A stretch of 64,000 nucleotides of DNA from Ensifer adhaerens (GTDB lineage: Bacteria > Pseudomonadota > Alphaproteobacteria > Rhizobiales > Rhizobiaceae): contig OCMG01000003.1 of assembly GCA_900215285.1 (NCBI GenBank), positions 248,001-312,000 on the forward strand, read 5' to 3'. Under the pieces are notes generated by a model. The model worked only from the letters and a program-made list of their open reading frames with translations, made no database searches and was not told the DNA's origin. Position 1 is the first letter of the stretch. The number at the start of each line of letters is the position of its first letter. The position numbers and the translations under genes were made by a program. Below are positions 57,193 to 64,000 of the stretch, piece after piece.

Positions 57193-58307
57193 GCTGCTTT
57201 TGCCTTGGTGAAGAAGGTGATGGAGACGGCGGCGACGAAGACGGCGGCGATGCCGAGCGCGCCGAAGCCCAAATTCTCACCCAGCGCCCCGCCGATGATG
57301 GGACCGAGTGCCGCACCGATCATCAGCATCGCCGGCGTGGCGGCCACTGCACGACCCGAGGGATCGAGCCGGGCAAGCAGGCCGAAGGCGAAGGTGTGGG
57401 TGAAGATTTGAACCGCCACAAAGACAGCCGCGGCCGGCGCCCAGAAGATGAAAACGGTTGCCCCGGTGACGACCAGCGCCAGCACCGCCTGCACGGCCGG
57501 ACCGATCTGCACGATCACGCTGGCTGACACGCGGTTCTGGAGCAATGTGGCAAGTGGTGCGGGAAACAGAAAATTGACGATGCCCAGCGCGATCAGCACG
57601 CCCAGGACATGGGCGGGCTCGAAGCCGCGTGATTTGCCGATGACCTCGACGAAGGAGAACACCATGGACTGGTTGAACGTCATGATGCTGACGCCGAATA
57701 TGGTAAACCATGTCGCGCGGTTGAACGGTACAACGGTGTGCGCCTCGACCGAAGACGGATTGCGAAACAGCAGCGCGCATGCCAGTGCGGCCAGCGTCAT
57801 CGCGCCGCTGAAGACCTGAAACAGGGCCGGTCCGCCATGCGCGATCAGCAATTGCGGGATGGCGCCGAGGAGGACAATTCCGAAAAGACCGATCGCGAGG
57901 CCGGCCAGCGCAAACAGGCGATGCGGATTGGCGGAACGTCCCATTGTGCCATGGACCATGGAGAGCGCCGACCCGACAGAAAGACCGGCCAGCAGATGCA
58001 GCGCCGCCAGCGGCACGAAGCCGGTTTGGGTGGAGGCGAGGAAGAAGGACAGAGCCGCCATGCCGAAGCCGCAGACCGCGACGAGGCGCTGATTGACCCG
58101 GTTGAACCGATGCGCTGCAAAAGCACTGGCTGCAACGGCCCCGAGCAGGAAGAGCGTTGCAAGGCTCCCGGCCTGCTGCGGGCTGAAACCGAAACGCTCG
58201 ACCAGCGCGCCCACCCAGACCGGCAGCGCAATGAGATCGAGCATTCCCGCGCAATGGGCGATAACGAGAGCGACGATGGCCCCCTTCCTGAAAGTTTGTC
58301 CTGACAT
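57189..58307 (-). CDS. MFS transporter
   Basis: Inner-membrane transporter of 372 residues with about twelve hydrophobic segments. The MFS gate-like sequence after TM2 is AFAAHRFNRVNQRL. The ATG follows AGAGGAGAGATC. A 103-base gap separates it from the FAD-monooxygenase gene upstream and might hold an internal promoter (TTTGTTTGTTTTGTAATG region). It most likely imports the aromatic or heterocyclic substrate of the operon or exports a toxic intermediate. The shorter-than-average length is within family limits. Confidence 0.88.
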   Translation of the reverse strand: MSGQTFRKGAIVALVIAHCAGMLDLIALPVWVGALVERFGFSPQQAGSLATLFLLGAVAASAFAAHRFNRVNQRLVAVCGFGMAALSFFLASTQTGFVPLAALHLLAGLSVGSALSMVHGTMGRSANPHRLFALAGLAIGLFGIVLLGAIPQLLIAHGGPALFQVFSGAMTLAALACALLFRNPSSVEAHTVVPFNRATWFTIFGVSIMTFNQSMVFSFVEVIGKSRGFEPAHVLGVLIALGIVNFLFPAPLATLLQNRVSASVIVQIGPAVQAVLALVVTGATVFIFWAPAAAVFVAVQIFTHTFAFGLLARLDPSGRAVAATPAMLMIGAALGPIIGGALGENLGFGALGIAAVFVAAVSITFFTKAKAA

Positions 58308-58410
58308 GATCTCTCCTCTGCCCAGTCAGTGCACACAGGCGTCTGCAACCTCCTCAATCGCAGCGCCAGTGCGTTCTATTTGTTTGTTTTGTAATGTTTT
58401 ATCGGATTCC

Positions 58411-59541
58411 TTAGATCGCACCCGCCAGCGTCTTCATGGAGACCTGCATGATCGCGGCATGCTCCTCGCGGTTTCCGTTATTCATTTCGATATCGGCCAG
58501 CTTGCCGGAGTTTTCGACGACCATGCGGCAGCGTTCGTAGCGCCGCTCTTCGAAAGCCGAGAGAGCGGACGTGAGATCGGCGCCTGCCGACACTTCCTCG
58601 GCGAGCACCATGGCATCCTCGATGCCGATACAGGCACCGGCGGCCAGATGCGGGGTGGTCGCGTGAACGGCATCGCCGATCAGCACGACACGGCCGTTGG
58701 ACCACGGTCGCGGCAGGAGCATCTGCTCCAGCGGCCGGTAGACGATCTGGTGCTCGGAAGAGAGCTCGGAGGCGATCTTGCGGATGATCGGCGAGGGGAA
58801 GCGTTCGAGCAGGGCACGCAATGCGGGCACGAACGTCTCCGGCGGGACATGATCGTTGGTGGGGCGGTCTTCTGTCAGGAAAAGATAGACTGTGTCCTTC
58901 GTCACCCGGTTCATGCCGACCTTGAGGTTCGGTCCCATCCACATGGCTACCGTGTCGATGCCCTCCGGCTTCGGCAGCACGGCGCGCCAGACCGACTGGC
59001 CGATGAAGCGCGGCTTCGGCGCCTGCGGAAACACCTTTGCCCGCACCGCCGAATAGAGCCCGTCCGCGCCGATCACGAGATCGTAGCGGCCCTGCGATCC
59101 GTCGGAGAAGGTGACGGAAACGCCGTCTGCATCCTGCCGGAGATCGGTGAAGGTCAGGCCGAGCCAGATATTCGTGGTCGAGGCCCGCACGGCTTCGGAG
59201 AGGATCTTCGCCAGCGCCGGCCGCATGATCGCGCCGCCACCAGGCAGGTCCGGCCCCGCCACACGCGGCGTCGGCAGCGTCACGAGCACCTGATCCTGCG
59301 GCCCGCGCATCTCGACTCCATCGGTCGCAAAGCCTTCTTCGAGGAAGCGGTCGATCAGGCCGAGTTGCTTCAGCACCCGAAGCGTCGAGCCGTGAAGGCT
59401 GATGCCGGCGCCATAGGAGCGCCATTGCGGATCGATCTCCACGAGATCGACGGACAGACCGTTGCGGGAAAGCTGGAGTGCTGCGGTCATGCCGGCAAAG
59501 CCGCCGCCGATGACCAGAACTGTCTTGATGCCTGAATTCAT
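58411..59541 (-). CDS. FAD-dependent aromatic-ring monooxygenase
   Basis: Flavoprotein hydroxylase of 376 residues, class A (salicylate / p-hydroxybenzoate hydroxylase type). It has the FAD site VIGGGFAGMTAALQLSRNGLSV at the N-terminus, the DG motif VIGADGLYSAVRA near 155-167, and GDAVHATTPHLAAGACIGIEDA near 280-300. It uses NAD(P)H and O2 to hydroxylate (or decarboxylate and hydroxylate) a phenol or hydroxypyridine. The ATG overlaps the Rieske gene by four bases. Upstream in-frame sequence lies within the Rieske gene. The substrate is unknown. Confidence 0.9.
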   Translation of the reverse strand: MNSGIKTVLVIGGGFAGMTAALQLSRNGLSVDLVEIDPQWRSYGAGISLHGSTLRVLKQLGLIDRFLEEGFATDGVEMRGPQDQVLVTLPTPRVAGPDLPGGGAIMRPALAKILSEAVRASTTNIWLGLTFTDLRQDADGVSVTFSDGSQGRYDLVIGADGLYSAVRAKVFPQAPKPRFIGQSVWRAVLPKPEGIDTVAMWMGPNLKVGMNRVTKDTVYLFLTEDRPTNDHVPPETFVPALRALLERFPSPIIRKIASELSSEHQIVYRPLEQMLLPRPWSNGRVVLIGDAVHATTPHLAAGACIGIEDAMVLAEEVSAGADLTSALSAFEERRYERCRMVVENSGKLADIEMNNGNREEHAAIMQVSMKTLAGAI

Positions 59542-59903
59542 GCTCGCTTCTCCTCCTGCGCCGCGGGCACGAAGATCTCCCCTTCGTCGCCGATCGTCAG
59601 CGCGATGCGTGTCAGATTTTGTCCCAGGCAGGGGCCGAGGACGCATTCGCCGGTTTCCATGTCGAACAGCGCGCCATGCGAATGGCAGGCCATGTGGGTC
59701 TTGTCGCCATTGAGATAGGCGTCGGTCTTCCAGGCCATGGGCGTGCCTCCGGGATAGTGCGGGCAGGCGTCAAGCCAGGCATGCAGCACACCGTTCCGCC
59801 GCAACACGACGACCTTGCGCCTGTATCCCTCCAGCGGCCCGAAGCCCCGGGCCTCGCCTTCGCGGATATCGTCGGTGTGGCAAAGCAGCATTGTGGATGC
59901 CAT
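59538..59903 (-). CDS. Rieske [2Fe-2S] ferredoxin
   Basis: Small Rieske protein of 121 residues with ligands CPHYPGG (Cys 47, His 49) and CHSHG (Cys 73, His 76), the full C-x-H...C-x2-H set. There is no signal peptide or oxygenase alpha domain, so it is a soluble electron carrier. It overlaps the FAD monooxygenase gene by four bases. It may pass electrons to a partner oxygenase or keep the VOC dioxygenase iron reduced. No dedicated ferredoxin reductase is present in the operon. Confidence 0.9.
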   Translation of the reverse strand: MASTMLLCHTDDIREGEARGFGPLEGYRRKVVVLRRNGVLHAWLDACPHYPGGTPMAWKTDAYLNGDKTHMACHSHGALFDMETGECVLGPCLGQNLTRIALTIGDEGEIFVPAAQEEKRA

Positions 59904-59922
59904 GCTCCTCCCTCCCGAGCCT

Positions 59923-60867
59923 TCAGGGCTTTGCGCCGGGCGGCGGGCCGCCGGGAGCCCACTTCTCGCGCATCTCGAAGAGCACGATCTGCGAGGCTTC
60001 CGGCCCCATCTGGGCTTCGCGCGCGACCCATTCGTCATCGTGCTTGTCCATGTCGGCGTCATATTCGAAGTGACATCCGAGCGGGCTGTTGAAGTACCAG
60101 AACCAGTTCGAACCGAACTTGTGGCGACCGGGCCCCCAGAAGCTCTGGTAACCCTTCTTCACGAAGCGGGTGCCGGCCACCATCAGCTCTGTCGGGCCAC
60201 CCATGTGGAAGGCAAGGTGCTCGCAGCCCTTCATGTAGTCCGGCGTGCGGATGAAGAAGAGCGTGTGGTGGTCGTCATTGGCCTTGGGCCGCAGGAACGG
60301 ACCCGCGCCCTTCAGTACATCGGTGATGACGAAGCCGAGGCGGCCGCAATAGAAGTTCGTCGCAACCTCGATATCCGGAACGAAGAGCACGACGTGGCTC
60401 AGCACGCGCGGTGCGGCCGGCATCTCTTCCCAGACGCCGATCTCGTTCGGTTTGCGCTGTGCGGGCGCGCCCGGCGCATTGATCTTCTCGGCCGGCATCA
60501 CGAGTTCGCGACGCTTCGTCACCTGGAATTTCAGCTCAAAACCGTGATCGTCCTTCGTCTCGATGGACCCGTCGGCGAGGCGCGTGACCCGGCGATCCTT
60601 CGACAGTTCCGCCTCGATAGCGTCAATGTCCGCAGCGGCGCGCACGCCATAAACCTGCTGGCGCAGCATATTGGAGGTCGGCAGCGGCGGCGGCAGCGTC
60701 GGGTCGGACTTGTGGCGGATGATCAGGCCTGTTCCATCCAGCGCCTCGAACAGTCCACCCTTTTCCGTCACGTCGATAGGCTTCAGGCCAAAGGCGGTAA
60801 GATATTCGATGGAGGCGGCGAGATCGTCGACGCCGAAGACAAGATAGTCGGGACCGATAATGTTCAT
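59923..60867 (-). CDS. VOC-superfamily extradiol-type dioxygenase
   Basis: Ring-cleaving dioxygenase candidate of 314 residues with two VOC modules (about 5-120 and 152-270). The C-terminal module keeps a plausible 2-His-1-carboxylate metal site: His 158 (VLSHVVLFVPD), His 217 (CEHLAFHMGG) and Glu 268 (CHFEYDADMD). This is the pattern of type I extradiol enzymes such as 2,3-dihydroxybiphenyl dioxygenase. It is 29 bases after the EthD gene and 19 before the Rieske gene. Substrate unresolved; a catechol-, hydroquinone- or hydroxypyridine-like diol is likely. Confidence 0.85.
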   Translation of the reverse strand: MNIIGPDYLVFGVDDLAASIEYLTAFGLKPIDVTEKGGLFEALDGTGLIIRHKSDPTLPPPLPTSNMLRQQVYGVRAAADIDAIEAELSKDRRVTRLADGSIETKDDHGFELKFQVTKRRELVMPAEKINAPGAPAQRKPNEIGVWEEMPAAPRVLSHVVLFVPDIEVATNFYCGRLGFVITDVLKGAGPFLRPKANDDHHTLFFIRTPDYMKGCEHLAFHMGGPTELMVAGTRFVKKGYQSFWGPGRHKFGSNWFWYFNSPLGCHFEYDADMDKHDDEWVAREAQMGPEASQIVLFEMREKWAPGGPPPGAKP

Positions 60868-60896
60868 GGGTTCAAAACCTCGAAGTCGGCGCCGGA

Positions 60897-61565
60897 TCAA
60901 CCGGCGTTGAGAACGTATTCGTTGGCGATGGCGATGGAGATATTGCCGGCTTCCGCCGGCAGGCGGTCGCGGATGGCGTCGCGAGCGCCTTGCGCAAAGG
61001 CGAGCCCCGCCGCTTCATCAGGCAGCCGGAAGATGTCGACTCCCTTGACTGGATGCGGTACGGCCGGAAGGCAGCGGCTCTGTCCGAGGACGGCTCCGGC
61101 ACCCGCACCCAGCGCGTCTCGCAGCGCTGGCATGGCCGGCATGGCTCCATGCCAGAAGACGAAAACCTTGACGGGGCTTGACGCCTGACGGTCGGGCTCG
61201 GCGATGATCTCTTCGTTGACCGGAACACCGACAACGCGCTCAGGATCGACCATGCGCGGCTCATCGGGCAAGAGGTGCGTCTTGTAAAACTCCGTCTCGC
61301 GGCCGGCCTTCAATGCCGCCAGGTTCTGGGTCCAGATCTCGGTGACAAAGTCGAGACCGATGGCAAACGGCTCCGGTTGACCTTCGTTTCCCGGAAAAAT
61401 GCCGTCGAAGACATGGTTCTGGACATAGCGCCCCGGCGCATTTTCCGGATCAGCGGCGATGTAGTCCAGTACCAGCTTGCCGTGGACATTCTTCATGTGG
61501 TGGCGGTGTTCGGCCAGGCTTTGACCGCGTGTGCGGCGACCGACCATCAGGATCTTGAAGCTCAT
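60897..61565 (-). CDS. EthD-domain protein
   Basis: Cytoplasmic protein of 222 residues with two ferredoxin-like EthD modules. The first has FKILMVGRRTRGQSLAEHRHHMKNVHG near 3-29, the second begins near 130 (VKVFVFWHGAMPAMPALRDALG). EthD proteins include small lyases, isomerases and monooxygenase partners in aromatic and polyketide pathways. Its ATG overlaps the hydrolase stop by four bases. Its role here is unknown. Confidence 0.82.
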   Translation of the reverse strand: MSFKILMVGRRTRGQSLAEHRHHMKNVHGKLVLDYIAADPENAPGRYVQNHVFDGIFPGNEGQPEPFAIGLDFVTEIWTQNLAALKAGRETEFYKTHLLPDEPRMVDPERVVGVPVNEEIIAEPDRQASSPVKVFVFWHGAMPAMPALRDALGAGAGAVLGQSRCLPAVPHPVKGVDIFRLPDEAAGLAFAQGARDAIRDRLPAEAGNISIAIANEYVLNAG

Positions 61566-62734
61566 GCTGCTTCTCCCGCAGCGGTGCGACCGCCCAGCGT
61601 TTCGGCAACCCAGTCGGCGATATAGGCGCCGGCATTGGCGGAATTGTCGAAGCTCGAATGCTGGACGCCGCCGGTGCGGGCGTCGAAAATCTTCAGCTCG
61701 CGCTTCGGGCTGTTGACCAGTTGGTCATAGGTCGCGTGCGCCCATTGCAGCGGGATCTGGCTGTCCTTCTCGCCGTGGGTGACGAGGAACGGCACCTTGA
61801 TACGGTCGAGGACGCCATCGAGATGAACGTTTTCAGCGATGCGCATGAAGTCATCCATGTCCTTCGCCCCCCAGACCCACATAACGTGGCTCCAGTAATG
61901 CGGGACCGGGAAATTGCCTTCCTTTGCAAGGCGCTTCTTCTGCACGTCGCGCCAGTCATGGTTTGCGCCCCAGACGACGCCGCAGGCAAAGCGCGGCTCG
62001 AAGGCGACTGCGCGCGGACAGTAGTAGCCGCCCAGTGAAACGCCCTCCATGCCGATGCGCTTCGCATCGACCTCCGGGCGGGTTTCGAGCCAGTCGACGA
62101 CGCGGCTCGCCCAATGTTCGCTGTCGAAGCGGGCTTTTAGATCGTGAAGGCGTAGCGCCTCGCCGGTGCCGGGCTGATCGACAATCAGCGAGGCAACGCC
62201 GCGCTTGGCAAGCCAGCCAGGCAGGCCGACGAGGAACTTCATTTCCTTGGTGCTGTCCAGGCCGTTCACCTGAACGAGGAGCGGCTGCGGACCGGCAACA
62301 CCCTCGGCCGGGACGTAGAGTGCGGAAAGATGCTTGCCCTCATAGGGAATTTCGACGCGGCGGCAGGTCGAACCAGAAAGCCGCAGACCCTTTTCGAAGC
62401 TTGTGAGAAAGCGCTGGTAGAGCGCCACGCGGCCGTCGGAGCCGTGTGCCAGCATGCGCTCGGCGGTCAGCATGTAATTGGCGGCGCGGATCAGCTTGTC
62501 ACCTGCCGAGATAAGGCGTCCGCGCACCTCGTCTTCGTCGGCAAGACCGACCAGCTTGTCGGCCATATCGATCCAGGTCTGCCGGAAAGCCTGCGTTCCT
62601 GCAGCGTCGGGGGCCTTTGCGGCCTCCTGAAGAGGAGCGCACATCTCCTCGATCTCGCCCATCCGCGCGCCCATCTCGATCGACAGATTGACCGAAAGGT
62701 TCCAGACATAATTGGTGGGGAAGTACTTGAACAT
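61562..62734 (-). CDS. Alpha/beta hydrolase, C-C bond hydrolase type (DHPON-hydrolase-like)
   Basis: Hydrolase of 390 residues with an N-terminal helical cap region (about 1-120), then an alpha/beta core. The catalytic triad is visible: Ser 233 (GVSLGGYY), Asp 324 (HGEKDSQIP) and His 359 (GGVQHSS). The layout resembles 2,6-dihydroxypseudooxynicotine hydrolase, which cleaves a C-C bond beside a dihydroxypyridine ring, and related family members. It is first in the catabolic operon, preceded by GCGAGGAGATGTC. Acting on a side-chain ketone or a ring-cleavage product is inferred. Confidence 0.85.
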   Translation of the reverse strand: MFKYFPTNYVWNLSVNLSIEMGARMGEIEEMCAPLQEAAKAPDAAGTQAFRQTWIDMADKLVGLADEDEVRGRLISAGDKLIRAANYMLTAERMLAHGSDGRVALYQRFLTSFEKGLRLSGSTCRRVEIPYEGKHLSALYVPAEGVAGPQPLLVQVNGLDSTKEMKFLVGLPGWLAKRGVASLIVDQPGTGEALRLHDLKARFDSEHWASRVVDWLETRPEVDAKRIGMEGVSLGGYYCPRAVAFEPRFACGVVWGANHDWRDVQKKRLAKEGNFPVPHYWSHVMWVWGAKDMDDFMRIAENVHLDGVLDRIKVPFLVTHGEKDSQIPLQWAHATYDQLVNSPKRELKIFDARTGGVQHSSFDNSANAGAYIADWVAETLGGRTAAGEAA

Positions 62735-62872
62735 GACATCTCCTCGCGGGCTCGGCCCTTTGGCCGCAGTCGTCGGGAGACCGTGAGAAAACAGGACCCA
62801 TAGGCCTGTCCGCGTCACTCCTCCCGAAGGCAGACTTAACGAAGATCAAGCCGTTTACAAAATTGCTTCGAT

Positions 62873-62891
62873 GAATGATTTATATTCATTC
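62873..62891. promoter_or_regulatory. LysR-type box between hydrolase operon and LysR gene
   Basis: The inverted repeat GAATGA / TCATTC (62873-62878 and 62886-62891, seven-base spacer) contains the T-N11-A form typical of LysR boxes. It lies 24 bases before the LysR start in a 180-base divergent spacer. Confidence 0.55.
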
Positions 62892-62914
62892 GGTAAATAC
62901 CAAAGAGGCGTCCC

Positions 62915-63829
62915 GTGCGATTCAAGAATCTCGATCTCAATCTGCTGGTCGCACTCGACACGCTGATCCGCGTGCGCAATGTCAGCCGGGCCGCAGACGA
63001 AATGTTCATCACCCAATCGGCGATGAGCAACGCGCTCGGTCGGCTGCGTGACTATTTCGACGATCCACTGCTGATTCAGGTCGGCCGCACGATGGAGCTG
63101 TCACCGCTCGCGGCATCGCTCGAGCCTTCGTTGCGGGACATCATCGTGCGCATTGAAGCGGCCATCGTCACGACGCCCTCCTTCATGCCGGAAGAGGCCA
63201 CGCGCACGATCAGCCTCATCGTCTCCGACTATACGCTCCACACGGTCATGCCGCTTTTTCTCGAACGTGTCAGCCGGCAGGCTCCGAGGCTGCATATCGA
63301 CTTCAAGCCCCAGCAGAACCTGCCCCATCTGCTGCTGGAGCGGGGCGAGGCCGACCTTCTGATCGCCCCGACGGTGTTCCTGTCCCCCAATCACCCATCG
63401 GAAGTATTGTTTCGGGAGCCAATGTGCTGCGTCGTCGCCGAGGATGGTCCTTTCAAGGGCGTCAAGTTGACGGAGCAGGAGTTTCTTTCGGCCGGCCACA
63501 TCGCGATGCAGCCTCCGAACGGGGGAGACAGTTTCGCGCAGCGCATATGCGATCAGCTGGGTCTGAATATCCGCATCGAAGTCACCACCTATTCCTTCAC
63601 GTCGCTTCCGCTCCTGGTGCGCCAGTCGCGGCGAATTGCACTGGTCCAGCGCAGCCTCGCCGACAGCATGTTGCCGCTTGGGGGCCTGCGCATCGCGGAG
63701 CCGCCGGTGACAATGCCCGCCCTCGAGCAGTCGATGCAATGGCACAGCTATCGAACACGTGACCCGGCGCTGAGCTGGATTCGCGAGCAGATTCGCCAGG
63801 CCTCGGCCAGCATCCACGTGCCCGAGTAG
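62915..63829 (+). CDS. LysR-family regulator (NodD-like branch)
   Basis: Regulator of 304 residues. The N-terminal helix-turn-helix (MRFKNLDLNLLVALDTLIRV, RNVSRAADEMFITQSAMSNALGRLRDYFDDPLL as its continuation) is of the NodD/NahR type, and a periplasmic-binding-like effector domain follows (about 90-300). The start is GTG. It is divergent from the catabolic operon, so it is the probable activator responding to the aromatic substrate or an intermediate. NahR and NodD bind aromatic acids and flavonoids, which suits this context. Effector not determined. Confidence 0.9.
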   Translation: MRFKNLDLNLLVALDTLIRVRNVSRAADEMFITQSAMSNALGRLRDYFDDPLLIQVGRTMELSPLAASLEPSLRDIIVRIEAAIVTTPSFMPEEATRTISLIVSDYTLHTVMPLFLERVSRQAPRLHIDFKPQQNLPHLLLERGEADLLIAPTVFLSPNHPSEVLFREPMCCVVAEDGPFKGVKLTEQEFLSAGHIAMQPPNGGDSFAQRICDQLGLNIRIEVTTYSFTSLPLLVRQSRRIALVQRSLADSMLPLGGLRIAEPPVTMPALEQSMQWHSYRTRDPALSWIREQIRQASASIHVPE

Positions 63830-63845
63830 CCCCGATGGGGGCTAC
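63826..63845. terminator. Bidirectional hairpin covering two stop codons
   Basis: Perfect 8-bp arms GTAGCCCC (63826-63833) and GGGGCTAC (63838-63845) with a four-base loop. The TAG stop of the LysR gene and that of the convergent RidA gene both fall inside the arms. It is a compact shared terminator; no T-run. Confidence 0.6.
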
Positions 63846-64000
63846 GCCTGCAGCGCTGTGACTTCCACCTCGACCTTGAATTCGGCCCGTGTGAACCCGC
63901 TGACGATCAAGAGGGTCGAAACCGGCATCGGCTCCAGCGTATAGCGGTCGCGAACCGCCATGTAGGGCGCGAAATCCTCGCGTCGCGTCACAAAGCCGGC
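63842..64000 (-). CDS. RidA family protein, C-terminal part
   Basis: The last 52 residues of a gene that enters from the right edge. The sequence ends RYTLEPMPVSTLLIVSGFTRAEFKVEVEVTALQA, the usual C-terminus of RidA/YjgF proteins (PxxTxxxVxGL...VEVEVxA). RidA enzymes hydrolyse reactive enamine/imine intermediates to ketones and ammonia; catabolic operons often keep a dedicated copy. The start lies outside the window. It is convergent with the LysR gene, so its link to the operon is unclear. Confidence 0.85.
   Translation of the reverse strand, partial: AGFVTRREDFAPYMAVRDRYTLEPMPVSTLLIVSGFTRAEFKVEVEVTALQA

Noticed and set aside
55004..58357. Possible nicotine-degradation cluster
   Set aside because: Apart from the DHPON-hydrolase-like gene, none of the known nicotine, hydroxypyridine-dioxygenase, maleamate or maleate isomerase genes is present.

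Overview
This is a 64 kb window from a high-GC alphaproteobacterium, most likely a Rhizobiaceae-type member of the Rhizobiales/Hyphomicrobiales. The grounds are the protein families (rhizobial-type hup/hyp genes, LivGFHM and Frc-like ABC transporters, an HWE kinase), an EcfG-like promoter, and two copies of a palindromic intergenic mosaic element of rhizobial character. I see no tRNA, rRNA, CRISPR array, insertion sequence or phage gene.

Region 1 (1-12.8 kb) concerns carbohydrate uptake and catabolism. It holds a sugar ABC transporter (periplasmic protein, single-domain ATPase, and a permease running off the left edge) divergent from a LacI-type regulator. A PotABCD-type ABC transporter follows, divergent from a GntR/FCD regulator that leads into uxuA-uxaC-uxuB, the hexuronate route to 2-keto-3-deoxygluconate. 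Region 2 (12.9-20.4 kb) holds a TetR regulator and an amidase divergent from an operon with a Tat-exported Liv-type binding protein, LivG, LivF, LivH, LivM and a DUF3237 protein; it looks like import and hydrolysis of an amide.

Region 3 (20.4-40.9 kb) is a complete [NiFe] uptake hydrogenase locus on the minus strand: hupUV (H2 sensor), hupSLCDFGHIJK (enzyme and maturation), hypABFCDE (NiFe(CN)2CO assembly), then hupR and hupT (response regulator and kinase). HupS has the two supernumerary cysteines of O2-tolerant group 1d enzymes. A near-consensus -24/-12 (sigma54) promoter precedes hupS and an exact-consensus one precedes hupG, which fits a HupR that keeps the GAFTGA sigma54-contact loop. 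An AraC gene sits at the head of this strand but probably controls the divergent aldehyde dehydrogenase.

Region 4 (41-54.5 kb) has the aldehyde dehydrogenase, a TetR-controlled RND efflux pair with an operator inside the promoter spacer, a DUF892 stress protein behind an EcfG-like promoter, an HWE sensor kinase with an unclear start, an N-acetylglutamate synthase-like protein with a degenerate kinase domain, and dadA divergent from an RpiR regulator.

Region 5 (54.6-63.8 kb) is a nine-gene minus-strand catabolic operon divergent from a LysR regulator: alpha/beta C-C hydrolase, EthD protein, VOC extradiol-type dioxygenase, Rieske ferredoxin, FAD monooxygenase, MFS transporter, cupin, FAH-family enzyme and SDR dehydrogenase. 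It reads as a ring-hydroxylation and ring-cleavage pathway whose substrate I cannot name, and it is the best candidate here for undescribed biology. The window ends inside a RidA-family gene.
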